A stretch of DNA of 35,406 nt from JAVSMW01 sp032027005 (GTDB lineage Bacteria > Bacillota > Thermincolia > Thermincolales > UBA2595), in assembly GCA_032027005.1 (NCBI GenBank), contig JAVSMW010000019.1:1-35406 (forward strand), given 5' to 3'. Below the pieces are notes generated by a model, which saw nothing but the letters and a program-made list of their open reading frames with translations, searched no databases and was not told the DNA's origin. A program made the position numbers and the translations under genes. Below are positions 1 to 8,098 of the stretch, one piece after another. Positions within the stretch are counted from its first letter, which is position 1. Each line of letters begins with the position of its first letter.

Positions 1-17
1 ACACACTCTATCAGATT
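1..17. repeat. Terminal inverted repeat of the window, left copy
   Basis: The first 17 bases, ACACACTCTATCAGATT, are the exact reverse complement of the last 17 bases (35,390-35,406). The two ends differ after that. A 17-base match at both exact ends is not chance. It could be an assembly break at a shared repeat or the ends of an element. The bases do not have the TG..CA form of Tn7 or phage Mu ends. Confidence 0.6.
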
Positions 18-222
18 GCCTGACGACGAGAAACAGTTTACTTGTCAGTTTAAAATCAACTCGTCCGATTCCTGGAACACGGGTTTATTAACTATACCCA
101 AAAATATGATGCCAGCAAGGGAGGGTAGTTATTTTTAGCGTTTAACTGGTAACCATGGTACTAAACCGATCAAATTTCCTGATAAATGGTATTTAGTGAA
201 CCATTAGGTTCATTTTGATTAG

Positions 223-441
223 TTACTTTCCGATTTCAAGTTCAAGGTATGGTACATGGCCGAACCGCCAATCTTCATAATCTTTAGCAGATAATACTCC
301 AATTTTCATCAGCAGCTCTACAGGAGAAATATAAATTTTCTCCTGTAGTGTACTTCTTACAATAGAGTGTACTTTATGTTTTAGTTCCTCTTTATTCACT
401 AATATTTCACCTTGTTCCTCTTCCAGACATTCTTGTTCCAA
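223..441 (-). CDS. Small hypothetical protein, possibly a truncated fragment
   Basis: A 72-residue frame that opens with a TTG codon (MEQECLEEEQ) and has no clear ribosome site. The first half is acidic and helical. The end contains KDYEDWRFGHVPYLE, a motif I recall from small uncharacterised Firmicutes proteins, usually inside a longer chain. The chain stops soon after the motif, so it may have lost its C-terminus. No function can be assigned. The 222 bases to its left hold no gene I can support; a short rightward frame of about 44 codons is open from base 1 but is not recognisable. Confidence 0.4.
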   Translation of the reverse strand: MEQECLEEEQGEILVNKEELKHKVHSIVRSTLQEKIYISPVELLMKIGVLSAKDYEDWRFGHVPYLELEIGK

Positions 442-482
442 ACAATCCGAACGCCTTTACATCAAATACCGAAATTCAGAAA

Positions 483-1343
483 TTAATCCTCTTCTCTATC
501 ATTCTGATTTCTATCGGCCAAACTTTTAAAGCTTTTAGCATTCAAAGGTGTTACTGCCTTTTTCCCTGTCTGTTTTTCATACTGCCCACGCGCTACCTTT
601 GCAACTGAGCCGCCGCGCTGTGCGACTTTTTTATGCTGTTCCATTGTTTCCGGCTCGTCCTGACGGGAAATATCGGTAGTTGTAACCTCAGCAAGCATAT
701 TCAGCACTAATTCAACATTAGTCATATTGTCCCGAAGATTTTCTTTTTTAAGTCCTTTAAATTCTTTGTATTGCTTTGTTGTTTTGCCTGACCATGCCTG
801 CGTTATCTCATCGGTCAAAATAGCAAAATCACGTTTATCAGTGACGCCGCGTTTTTCCCATTCATCGGTCAATTCTTTGCGGACTTCAATTGTTTTCAGA
901 CGCTGGTTGATCCAATTGCGCGAATATCCTTTTTTGAGATAGGTTTCCAAAGCGCGGTCAATGGCAAGCTCGGGATCCGCTGTTTCATCAATTCTTTCAC
1001 TACCAACCATTGCTAGCCAAATTTTAAATGGCTCAGCTTTTGGTGATGGAATCGACTGAATTAAGCGCAAAAGCTGTTCTGTATCGGCTACATCGGTCAT
1101 GCGTTTTTTCCCATCCTCAGAAACCATTTTCAACTGTTGACAATTTGTCAACAGTTCAGACCCTTCCTCTTTTAGCCGCTGTTTAAGCTTGCTCCAATAA
1201 AAAGTTGCACCGCGCTTCGTGGATTGATCAGTTAAAACACCAATTACGTCTACAATTGAAAAATACCATTTCTCGTGTTTTTCATCCCATAAAACTCGAA
1301 CTCTTTTATCTTCGAATAGTTTGATTGTGTTTTCTTTATCCAT
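483..1343 (-). CDS. DinD-like / BRO-N family protein
   Basis: A 286-residue intact protein. The N-terminal 110 residues match the BRO-N/phage-antirepressor type fold (EKWYFSIVDVIGVLTDQ, then VADTEQLLRLIQSIPSPKAE). The middle carries the family block KKGYSRNWINQRLKTIEVRK and the end is lysine-rich. Proteins of this type are annotated as DinD or BRO family, and E. coli DinD is DNA-damage inducible. Here a consensus promoter with a LexA-like box lies 70-95 bases upstream, which independently fits damage control. Its molecular role is unknown; DNA binding is likely from the domain. It lies downstream of the split recombinase and just before the left edge of the window. Confidence 0.85.
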   Translation of the reverse strand: MDKENTIKLFEDKRVRVLWDEKHEKWYFSIVDVIGVLTDQSTKRGATFYWSKLKQRLKEEGSELLTNCQQLKMVSEDGKKRMTDVADTEQLLRLIQSIPSPKAEPFKIWLAMVGSERIDETADPELAIDRALETYLKKGYSRNWINQRLKTIEVRKELTDEWEKRGVTDKRDFAILTDEITQAWSGKTTKQYKEFKGLKKENLRDNMTNVELVLNMLAEVTTTDISRQDEPETMEQHKKVAQRGGSVAKVARGQYEKQTGKKAVTPLNAKSFKSLADRNQNDREED

Positions 1344-1370
1344 TCCAAATCTCCACCGCCCTCGTATTTA

Positions 1371-1392
1371 ACCCTATCGAATTAGATAGGGT
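1371..1392. promoter_or_regulatory. Perfect inverted repeat in the leader of the dinD-like gene
   Basis: Two 8-base arms, ACCCTATC and GATAGGGT, are separated by six bases. The site lies between the -10 box and the start codon at 1,343, so it is transcribed. It may be a second operator or an RNA hairpin; there is no U-run for a terminator. A weaker relative (CTATC, then GGTAG) lies at about 3,147-3,162 downstream of the other SOS-type promoter. Confidence 0.55.
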
Positions 1393-1409
1393 TAAATTAA
1401 TCATACACA

Positions 1410-1438
1410 ATTATACCAAACATATGTTCTTGTATCAA
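1410..1438 (-). promoter_or_regulatory. SOS-type promoter (LexA-like box) of the dinD-like gene
   Basis: Read on the minus strand: -35 TTGATA (1,438-1,433), a 17-base spacer, then -10 TATAAT (1,415-1,410). The spacer holds AGAACATATGTTTGG, which fits the Bacillus-type LexA/DinR box GAAC-N4-GTTC with one change in the last half-site. A repressor bound there would block RNA polymerase. The DinD-like gene starts 67 bases downstream of the -10 box. Confidence 0.75.
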
Positions 1439-1530
1439 TATTATTTCTTCTGCGTTGGGTTTTGTCCCAATCAACCTTGCCGGAGATCTTACCCTCCATT
1501 CCTATTGGCAATTATTAGTATATCACAGCT

Positions 1531-1800
1531 TCACTCATTCTGGAATTGCCTTTTATCCTGTGCCCCATCTGTGCGGAAAATCAAAATAAATGCATCGAAA
1601 ACTTTGATTTTATCAACTTCATTCCTGATTATAACATCATCATAGTCACTGTTCTGGCAAATAGCCTCGCCCAGAGTATCCTGTACCCATCCTTCATCCA
1701 GAGTAGGGGAGTGGGGGCATGACCCTTTGCCTTTTTCAATCCTTGTCGCACAGCGCCAGACAACTTTGCCTCTTTCCGTCCTTCTTCGATAATTATTTTG
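1531..1800 (-). pseudogene. C-terminal remnant of a large serine recombinase
   Basis: One frame reads YRRRTERGKVVWRCATRIE, then CPHSPTLDE, then IIRNEVDKIKVFDAFI and a stop at 1,531. This is the zinc-ribbon and C-terminal part of the second recombinase of tandem Firmicutes recombinase clusters. It has no start, catalytic domain or DNA-binding domain. It joins RhuM coding sequence at about 1,800. Its N-terminal partner is probably the fragment at 4,548-4,702, same strand and correct order, so a single gene was split with loss of its middle. Confidence 0.75.
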
Positions 1801-2519
1801 CCACTCGGTGCATTTTTCCAAGATGTGAGCCCCATGTACTCTTTTTCGGCATTCGCCCGATCTACAATTACTTCCGCCGCCGTATGACCATGGATTGCCC
1901 AATGCAGCTTATTTTGTACCGTGGCAAAGAAGTCTTTTGTGATCTTGGAATCACCGTCATAGTCTAATGCTGTGGCATAAATATCGGTTATCTTCTGATA
2001 AAACTTCCGTTCGCTGAGACGAATTTCACGGATTTCTTCAAGCAAGTGTTCGAAGTATTCTTCAGTGAGAATACTTCCGCCATTTATCAAACGCTCTTTG
2101 TCTATTACCCATCCTTGAATGGTATAATCCTTAGCTATCATGTTGACCCATTTACGGAATTGCACGGCTCGTTCAGAATTCACTTTGAACCCAACGGCGA
2201 TTATCATTTGTAAATTGTAATGTTTAATACCACGATTAACTTGACGCGAACCTTCGTTTTGAACTATCCGGAAATTCCGGATAGTTGCTTCTGGTTTTAA
2301 TTCGTTGTCTCCATATATTTTTTGTATATGTTCGTTTACTGTCCTCACGTCTACGTCATAAAGCACAGCGAGCATCTTCTGAGTAAGCCAGATATTCTCA
2401 TCTTCGTAACGCATTTCAACGCTATGCGGATTATCGCCTGTTGCAGCAATATATGTTAGATATTCAGCAGCGGAGGATCGTATTGTTTTTTTATCCTCAA
2501 TCTTTTTCTTTTTACTCAT
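1629..2519 (-). CDS. RhuM family protein, C-terminally truncated
   Basis: I chose the ATG at 2,519 (MSKKKKIEDKK) because AGAAGGTGG lies 8 bases before it. Residues 20-240 follow the RhuM family: NIWLTQKMLAVLYDVDVRTV, IKHYNLQMIIAVGFKVNSER, then YMGLTSWKNAPSGKI. RhuM proteins are DNA-binding-like proteins of islands and are often near restriction or toxin loci; their function is not established. After SGKI the frame leaves the family and reads through recombinase DNA in the wrong frame, so the last 55 or so residues to 1,629 are not RhuM. The family's usual C-terminal domain is missing. Confidence 0.75.
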   Translation of the reverse strand: MSKKKKIEDKKTIRSSAAEYLTYIAATGDNPHSVEMRYEDENIWLTQKMLAVLYDVDVRTVNEHIQKIYGDNELKPEATIRNFRIVQNEGSRQVNRGIKHYNLQMIIAVGFKVNSERAVQFRKWVNMIAKDYTIQGWVIDKERLINGGSILTEEYFEHLLEEIREIRLSERKFYQKITDIYATALDYDGDSKITKDFFATVQNKLHWAIHGHTAAEVIVDRANAEKEYMGLTSWKNAPSGKIIIEEGRKEAKLSGAVRQGLKKAKGHAPTPLLWMKDGYRILWARLFARTVTMMML

Positions 2520-2644
2520 TATAATTACCACCTTCTGGTTGAGTTGTCCGATTGTTTCAGACAAATCAAATTATGGCGAATTCACCAGAGTTAAAATAAG
2601 AAGTCGATAAATTTTTGTCGGCTATAATTTACACTATCGATAGT

Positions 2645-3076
2645 CTAAAAAACAAGCATACCCCGTTCGTCATAGTTAAATGTTGGACCCCAGGCCACTT
2701 CCCAATAATACCCGTCGGGATCTGAAAAATAAGCATGATACCCTCCCCAAAAAACATCCTTAGGATCTTTTGCGATTGTTGCGCCGGCCTTTCTTGCAAG
2801 TTCGATTATTTCATTTACCTCATCTTTTGTTTTTACATTATAGGCTAGGGTTATTCCGGCGAAGCCCGTGCCCAACGGCGGTGGACTATCGGATGAAATA
2901 TCTTCCGCCAAAAGGGATAGAGGATATAACTCGAATTTTGTCCCCGGCGTATTAAAAAAGATTACACGAGGATTGTCATCAGTTTCGTCTGTCTGAAAGC
3001 CAAGTCCGTCTCTATAAAACTGAATATACTTCTTCATAACACGAACGCCTAGACAGATACAAGTTATTTTGTTCAT
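2645..3076 (-). CDS. VOC-fold (glyoxalase/bleomycin-resistance type) protein
   Basis: An intact 143-residue protein with the paired beta-alpha-beta modules of the vicinal oxygen chelate fold: a start of the NKITCICLGVRVM type, FYRDGLGFQT near residue 25, and HAYFSDPDGYYWEVAWGP near residue 120, whose glutamate is a usual metal ligand. The first module has no obvious metal histidine, so enzymatic activity is uncertain and the substrate is unknown. GGGAG precedes the ATG. A near-consensus promoter with a LexA-like box lies about 105 bases upstream, which is unusual for this family. Confidence 0.85.
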   Translation of the reverse strand: MNKITCICLGVRVMKKYIQFYRDGLGFQTDETDDNPRVIFFNTPGTKFELYPLSLLAEDISSDSPPPLGTGFAGITLAYNVKTKDEVNEIIELARKAGATIAKDPKDVFWGGYHAYFSDPDGYYWEVAWGPTFNYDERGMLVF

Positions 3077-3180
3077 GATTGACTCCCTTTTTTATGAGCC
3101 ACTCAAAATTTCCGAGGGCGGTCAGTTCCTGTTAAAACTATAAACCTATCTAATTCGGTAGTTTAATAAGTTTCATGCGC

Positions 3181-3209
3181 ATTATATCAAACATATGTTC
3201 TAATTTCAA
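3181..3209 (-). promoter_or_regulatory. SOS-type promoter (LexA-like box) upstream of the VOC gene
   Basis: Minus strand: -35 TTGAAA (3,209-3,204), a 17-base spacer, then -10 TATAAT (3,186-3,181). The spacer contains AGAACATATGTTTGA, the same LexA-like core as the promoter at 1,410-1,438. A CTATC/GGTAG inverted repeat also follows, so the two control regions look like copies of one module. The 240 bases between it and the methyltransferase stop hold no gene I can support. Confidence 0.7.
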
Positions 3210-3453
3210 GATGAATTGGAAATGATATTCTTGTCATCTTTTTTATCTCCTCAAGGGTCTCACCACTCACGGATTGATAAGATAAGTCCTAAACCTTTTA
3301 TTTACAAGGCTTCAGGCCCTCTCAAGCAAGCAAACCGTTTCTGTATGCCTTGAGGATACAAAAAAGATGTCGTATCCATCTGGTGCCTCCTTGGCAGGAA
3401 GGATATTTCAGTGCCAAATAAACTTCAAGAATGTAGTTAAATAAAATGGCTGC

Positions 3454-4546
3454 CTATCGTTTTCGGCAGGCAACCATTGATTCTCTTAGTCTTACCTTGC
3501 GAACATCGGAATCTATGCATTGACTTGATGTCCTAAGATTCCTCAATGCGTTTACACTTTCCAATTCCCAGCCAGTTTTAGTCGCAATGTCTGCAAGTAT
3601 TAAATCAACCGGAATTTCAATACCAGCATATGCAGATGTACTTACGATAAACCACATTACGGAACCGCTTGATGCGACACGATGGCATTCGCGAAATATC
3701 TTTTGCATATCAGAAAAGTAATTATGTATCATCGAGGGAATATTTTTGTTCCACAAATAATCTTCTTTATCTTTAATTTTCCCGACAATATCTGTAACCC
3801 ATGTTGATGAACAAGGAGTATTGTCATTCCAAGCATATTGTACATGAGATCTTAATGTTTTTGAACGCAAATGACGAAGCTGTTCATTGGTATTTACGAA
3901 CCCCCCCAAGAATAATTCCGGTCGATACACATCACTATAATCAAATGAGTTCAGATATGGGGGAGAAAAAGCAATTACATTAACAACTTTATCTTCAATT
4001 TCTTTTAAACCAAGCCTTGAGTCGTTATTGATTATTTGAGCTTTCCCTTCTCTGATGGGTGTACGTTCTATATCCTCAATGATCATTTTCGAGAAGTGAA
4101 TGAACGACTCTCTCAATTCAAGAGAAGAATAACCCAGTGTTTTCCATGATTTTTTATATCGTAGGCATTTTCCATCTCTTCTAGCGTTACAACAATCCAT
4201 AGTTGCCGCGTATAAAGCAAGATTAAAAAAATCGCGATGGGTATCAACACTACAGCTGTCTATACTTTGTTTTAATGCTTCGTAACCCCGTAAAACACTT
4301 CTGTTAAATAACCATTTCTCATTTTTTTCAAATGGAGAAAAAGTTGAAAAGCCCTCAAGAATACTTTCTAATTCCATTGGACGGCATGCGAGTATTGATT
4401 TCAATTCATCCTCAAGTAAAGCAATATTTTCTGAAAAGGATTTTGTCTTTGTTCTACTTATAAACGCCATAAAAGGATTCACTTCAAATGCTAACGCTTT
4501 ATATCCATTCTGAACCCCGACCAAGGGTGTTGTACCGATGGCTTCT
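3454..4546 (-). pseudogene. DNA methyltransferase (SPPY class), N-terminus lost
   Basis: About 360 residues are open to a stop at 3,454. The catalytic motif IV is intact as AFSPPYLNSFDYSDVY near residue 190, the form used by N6-adenine and N4-cytosine methyltransferases. The C-terminal part is also complete (HRVASSGSVMWFIVST, then RKVRLRESMVACRKR). At the front the sequence enters inside motif I, the SAM-binding loop: only GTTPLVGVQNGYKALAFEVNP remains of the DPFxGxGTT region, and the residues before it are lost at the junction near 4,546. Without a complete SAM loop it is probably inactive. No restriction endonuclease partner is visible. Confidence 0.75.
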
Positions 4547-4547
4547 T

Positions 4548-4702
4548 ATCATCTTCGTATAAGTTTTTATCTGAATCTCGAGGCTGCGCAGTTGTTCCGG
4601 TCCGGATGTGCTGACCCGGCAGTAGGCGGCAACCCTGAGCTTTTTATTTTCTTTAGGTATAGCCGGAATAATCCTGACATTTTTCATCTCGATCCTTATC
4701 AT
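4548..4702 (-). pseudogene. N-terminal remnant of a large serine recombinase
   Basis: About 50 residues with the start of a serine recombinase: MKNVRIIPAIPKENKKLRVA, then AYCRVST with the catalytic serine, then IQIKTYTKMIRSH. The match stops at KMIRSH and the DNA changes to methyltransferase sequence, in another frame. In tandem recombinase clusters this protein follows a first recombinase such as the one at 4,722-6,557, which ends 20 bases before this start. The C-terminal end of the same type of protein is at 1,531-1,800. Confidence 0.8.
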
Positions 4703-4721
4703 TTATATAATATGGACAAGC

Positions 4722-6557
4722 CTATTTATATTTTACAAAAGAAAAGACGTGAAAGATAGCCTCCACGTCAAAACATATTTCCGTCTCCAATCTCGCAAAC
4801 CCTTGATACATCAGCGTTTCATGTTCTGCAACAGGATTACGGCCTCCACGTGTGTCGGCCAAGGAATAGGAAGGCAAATTTACCGCATCATTTTGCCGTC
4901 TGTTTTTTTTAATTTGCTTGTACATTTTACTCTGCACAGCATTATAAAAGCCGGTTTTATAAACGAAAGTGAGCTTGTATGGATTTGAATTCTCGCCCTC
5001 ATCAATCTCGCCGATAATAACCTTTTCCACAATGCTCTCAAAGACACAGCGGTCAAAGGCTGTCAGAACTTCATTCTTTTCAAGCACCTTACGGAAGTGT
5101 TCAATCCGCTTCTCTAAGTCAATTTCTTCTTTAGAGGATAGTTCCAACTGTTCCTTCTCGATTGACAGATCACCTAAGATCAATTCAAATTCTTGGTATT
5201 TTTTCTCGTATGCGGCTTTGTCTATCGTTTCCTCTAAGCGCATATCAATCAGCCTGTTGCGTTTCTGCTCAAAGGCGTGAATTTCATTTTCTACTTTAGT
5301 CAGCCGTTTCAGAAAATCATTGCCGCTTATAACGGCTTCCATTCTCTTTACAAGTTCGTCCAGCACATCGGAATTATTATGGCATAATAGTTTGTACGAT
5401 TCCACAAAAGCGTCCTCAATAAGCTTTTCTTCAAGCGCTTTACTATGAGGACAATATTTCTTGCCCTTCTTTGTGGCAGTTACGCACTGCCAGATGACTT
5501 TTTCATGAATACTTCCGCTATGCCAGTTCCGACGCGATAAATTGCTTCCACAAAAAGCACATTCCAGTTTGCTGCTAAAGGCAAACTTTCTGCTGTATTT
5601 TTCACGCTTTCCTTTTTCGACACCACGGCGATTAGCGCCTCTTCTGCTTAAAATAGCCTGCGCCTTTTCAAAGACTTCTTCACTGACAATAGGCTCGTGG
5701 TGGTTTTTTACATAGAATTGATCTTCTTCACCATAATTATCCAATCTTCTCTTTGAAATAGGATCAACAGTAAAAGTTTTGCCTTGCAAAACGTCACCTT
5801 TATATTTTTCATTTTTGATAATACCTAAGACTGCCGTATCATGCCACTCAGTATTGCCATATTTGGTTTTATAGCTAAGCTTGGTCAACTCTTTTGCGAT
5901 TACATAAGCGCCAGCACCATCAATGTACCGCTCAAATATGTATCGCACAATATTGGCTTCCGCTTCGTTAATGGAAATACTCTTGTCGGTGGGATCATAA
6001 TCGTATCCCAAACAGCTTTGGAAGCCAACCAGTTCACCGCGCTTCATTTTCATTTTTAAGCCTTTTTTTACATTGGCGGAAATATTCTCAACCTCCTGCT
6101 GTGCAACTGAGCTTAATATAACAAGCAGCAGTTCACCGTCCATTGTCATTGTATTGATGTTCTCATCTTCAAAAAACACAGCGATATTTCTTTCTTTCAA
6201 CATACGGACATATTTCAACGTGTCCAACGTATTTCTTGCAAACCTTGATATGGATTTAGTAATGATCATATCAATTTTCCCATCCATACAGTCGTTAATC
6301 ATGCGCTGGAAATTTTCGCGCTTCGTTACCTGTGTGCCTGTTATCGCTTCATCTGCATAAATGTCTACCAATACCCAATCCTTGCGCTTTTCCACTAAGT
6401 CCGTATAATATGCAACCTGTGATTTATAACTGTTTAATTGTTCCTCTGAATCCGTACTAACTCTTGCATAAGGAGCAACACGCAAAATATCCGTCATCTT
6501 TCCTGATGTACGGTCAGATATTTTTCTGTTTGCCTTGATTACTTCAACTTCATGCAT
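4722..6557 (-). CDS. Large serine recombinase, probable ICE integrase/excisionase
   Basis: An intact 611-residue protein. The catalytic domain is at residues 25-165: YARVSTDSEEQ with the nucleophilic serine, TGTQVTKRENFQRM, and ITKSISRFARNTLDT. The recombinase DNA-binding domain follows (GYDYDPTDKSISINEAEANI, then VLGIIKNEKYKGD). Next are a zinc ribbon (CAFCGSNLSRRNW, then WQCVTATKKGKKYCPHS) and a coiled coil at about 400-490. This is the TnpX/TndX type that cuts and rejoins att sites through a serine-DNA link. It sits at the left edge of the ICE genes, the usual place for the integrase. AAAGGAGGA lies just before the ATG. The exact attachment site cannot be placed from one sequence. Confidence 0.9.
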   Translation of the reverse strand: MHEVEVIKANRKISDRTSGKMTDILRVAPYARVSTDSEEQLNSYKSQVAYYTDLVEKRKDWVLVDIYADEAITGTQVTKRENFQRMINDCMDGKIDMIITKSISRFARNTLDTLKYVRMLKERNIAVFFEDENINTMTMDGELLLVILSSVAQQEVENISANVKKGLKMKMKRGELVGFQSCLGYDYDPTDKSISINEAEANIVRYIFERYIDGAGAYVIAKELTKLSYKTKYGNTEWHDTAVLGIIKNEKYKGDVLQGKTFTVDPISKRRLDNYGEEDQFYVKNHHEPIVSEEVFEKAQAILSRRGANRRGVEKGKREKYSRKFAFSSKLECAFCGSNLSRRNWHSGSIHEKVIWQCVTATKKGKKYCPHSKALEEKLIEDAFVESYKLLCHNNSDVLDELVKRMEAVISGNDFLKRLTKVENEIHAFEQKRNRLIDMRLEETIDKAAYEKKYQEFELILGDLSIEKEQLELSSKEEIDLEKRIEHFRKVLEKNEVLTAFDRCVFESIVEKVIIGEIDEGENSNPYKLTFVYKTGFYNAVQSKMYKQIKKNRRQNDAVNLPSYSLADTRGGRNPVAEHETLMYQGFARLETEICFDVEAIFHVFSFVKYK

Positions 6558-6634
6558 AATAAAGTCCTCCTTTCAGCTTCTTATTATTACGGAATCAGTA
6601 TAATAATCTATTAGGCATAAGACAAATGTGCGAA

Positions 6635-6781
6635 TTAGGAGGTCAGGTCTGAAATAACACCATAATCCTGCATCAGCCTATTTTTTATCAAAAAAAATTC
6701 TTTCTCTGTAATTAACGCTAAAGCCAATAGCTGCCCCAACATAGCAATTTGCATACTATATCGAATTAATCTATCTTTCAT
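6635..6781 (-). CDS. SHOCT-like small protein
   Basis: A 48-residue protein, MKDRLIRYSMQIAMLGQLL followed by LITEKEFFLIKNRL and ending YGVISDLTS. The strong AAGGAGGA site 5 bases before the ATG supports it. Small proteins with this short helical, LITE-centred motif are regular neighbours of large serine recombinases in Firmicutes elements. The role is unknown; regulation of the recombinase or excision is a guess from position. It lies 78 bases upstream of the recombinase in the same direction. Confidence 0.7.
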   Translation of the reverse strand: MKDRLIRYSMQIAMLGQLLALALITEKEFFLIKNRLMQDYGVISDLTS

Positions 6782-7329
6782 AGAAATCCTCCTTCAGCAA
6801 TCACCAACGTTTCTTAAATTTACAGAATCAGGGATGCACCTTTGATGGATACGCATATACGCTCGCACGAACAGGCGCACCCCTAACCTGCATTTCTGTT
6901 TTGGTTTTATCGCTTCATGGGTTTATCCGGCGGACGGCGGCTGGCCATCCTCATAGGAATTTCACCTCTCCCAGGTTCTCTGCAAGCCGCCCCCATTGCG
7001 TGATCCCGCTTACGCGGGACTATGGCTGGACGGAAGTATCATTATCCCTCCATATGTGTCGCCGCCTTAAATGTAACCAACATTTATTGCACGGGTATTG
7101 ACCGCTCGCACCTTACCTTCATCCAATCCGCAACGGCGTTGGATACATCGGCTGTGATCCGACTGATGCCGGACAGGTGGTCTTGGCGTACCTGCAATCT
7201 GGCTTTCCTTTCCAGGACATACGGGGAACGTACCGGATAAAACACCTATAAAATTGTCAAAGTTCAATCGAGGGGGTAGAATTTGTCCCTCTAATAACCA
7301 TTTCATTTTTCCGACAAATGCGCAGGGTG
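6782..7329. other. 548 bases with no gene I can support
   Basis: Only short overlapping frames occur on both strands, without ribosome sites or family motifs. The GC content is higher than in the flanks. One small hairpin is visible at about 7,003-7,018 (ATCCCGC and GCGGGA arms). The stretch lies between the sigma-like gene and the recombinase genes, where related elements often have a small excision-control gene, so a decayed gene is possible. Confidence 0.4.
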
Positions 7330-7752
7330 TTACCGAAAGTTTTTTAAAAACTTTTCGATATTCCTTAGTCCACGATCAATAGACTCCCTGACTGCGCTTT
7401 CCCTGACCCCCTCTGCCTTTGCAATAGCAGCCTTGCTCATGCCTAAAAAGAAATGGGCATAGATACGCTTTGCTTGTTTTTCCGGCAGGCTGTTAATTGC
7501 GGTATACAGCTCCTGATTAGTGACTTTCCTCTCGTAAATCTCTTGGGGAGATAATGAGATGAACACAATTTCATGCTCAATACCGTCGTTCCGGTCAAGG
7601 GAGTAATACGCTTTGTGCCTGTATGTACGCAATTGATAGGCACTTTCGTTCAGGTCAAAGCGTTTTAGGCATAACGCAATTTCGTCAGCTACTTCAACAA
7701 AAAAGTCAGACTGATAGAACGGGTGGTAATCCCGCAAATTGATCTTTTTCAT
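7330..7752 (-). CDS. Sigma-70-like regulator with region 4 helix-turn-helix
   Basis: An intact 140-residue protein. Residues 80-140 form a sigma region 4: NSLPEKQAKRIYAHFFLGMS, KAAIAKAEGVRESAVRESID, then RGLRNIEKFL. There is no clear region 2, so it resembles the small sigma-like proteins of Tn916/Tn1549-type elements that control excision or transfer genes. The start follows CGGAGG with a 9-base gap. That ribosome site can pair with an upstream CCTCT sequence (hairpin 7,761-7,800) and a terminator-like hairpin lies upstream of it, so expression may be controlled through the leader RNA. Confidence 0.8.
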   Translation of the reverse strand: MKKINLRDYHPFYQSDFFVEVADEIALCLKRFDLNESAYQLRTYRHKAYYSLDRNDGIEHEIVFISLSPQEIYERKVTNQELYTAINSLPEKQAKRIYAHFFLGMSKAAIAKAEGVRESAVRESIDRGLRNIEKFLKNFR

Positions 7753-7760
7753 TTCTCAAA

Positions 7761-7800
7761 CCTCCGTTTTGATTTTTTTTGTGGAAAACCAAAACAGAGG
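7761..7800 (-). promoter_or_regulatory. Hairpin that can hide the ribosome site of the sigma-like gene
   Basis: On the minus strand CCTCTGTTTT (7,800-7,791) can pair with AAAACGGAGG (7,770-7,761) over 10 positions, with one U-G pair. The second arm contains the GGAGG ribosome site of the gene starting at 7,752. The loop is A-rich. Closing the hairpin would lower translation. Confidence 0.5.
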
Positions 7801-7843
7801 GTGGGGAGCGGCATTTGATGAAGTTCGCTTTTTTATGACAAAA

Positions 7844-7876
7844 AACGCTCACTTGGAAATAGTCCCAATGAGCGTT
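7844..7876 (-). terminator. Rho-independent terminator or attenuator, leftward
   Basis: On the minus strand AACGCTCATTGG pairs with CCAAGTGAGCGTT around a short loop, followed directly by a T-run. It lies about 90 bases upstream of the sigma-like gene in the same direction. It therefore either ends transcripts from the right or attenuates the recombination-control genes. Confidence 0.6.
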
Positions 7877-7914
7877 AGAGAATTGATATATCCTATTTTT
7901 GTGTTCTGACAGTT

Positions 7915-8065
7915 CTACTTGACGGTCACACTTACCCCCTGACCAGTATAGGCTTTTTTTAACAATTCAATATTAATAGCAGTACATAAAATGGTGTCCG
8001 CTTCATCACGCCAGGCCGCTAATCAATAGCGGCTGCTGATTTTTTGTGGCATACTGAATAAGCAT
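7915..8065 (-). pseudogene. Small hypothetical protein with a frame break
   Basis: Two adjoining minus frames read MLIQYATKNQQPLLIS and then LAAWRDEADTILCTAINIEL, KKAYTGQGVSVTVK and a stop. Joined, they give a plausible protein of about 50 residues. The frame changes near 8,022 in clean sequence, so this may be a decayed gene. I do not recognise the family and can give no function. It lies between two hairpins (7,844-7,876 and 8,073-8,098). Confidence 0.3.
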
Positions 8066-8072
8066 AAAAATA

Positions 8073-8098
8073 CCCTCCAAACTCGCAAGTTCGGAGGG
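8073..8098 (-). promoter_or_regulatory. Hairpin just upstream of the small broken gene
   Basis: Arms CCCTCC/GGAGGG continue inward as AACT/AGTT around a four-base loop. On the minus strand it is followed by TATTTTTA, so it may act as a weak terminator. A second GC-rich hairpin (CCCGCC/GGCGGG) lies at about 8,127-8,159. Confidence 0.45.

Noticed and set aside
3215..3450. Remnant coding sequence between the methyltransferase and the SOS-type promoter
   Set aside because: A short frame (SGETLEEIKKMTRISF) is visible but has no start and no match that I can name.
6840..7300. Excisionase or TnpW-like gene upstream of the recombinase
   Set aside because: No frame has a convincing start, ribosome site or family motif; only short overlapping frames are seen.
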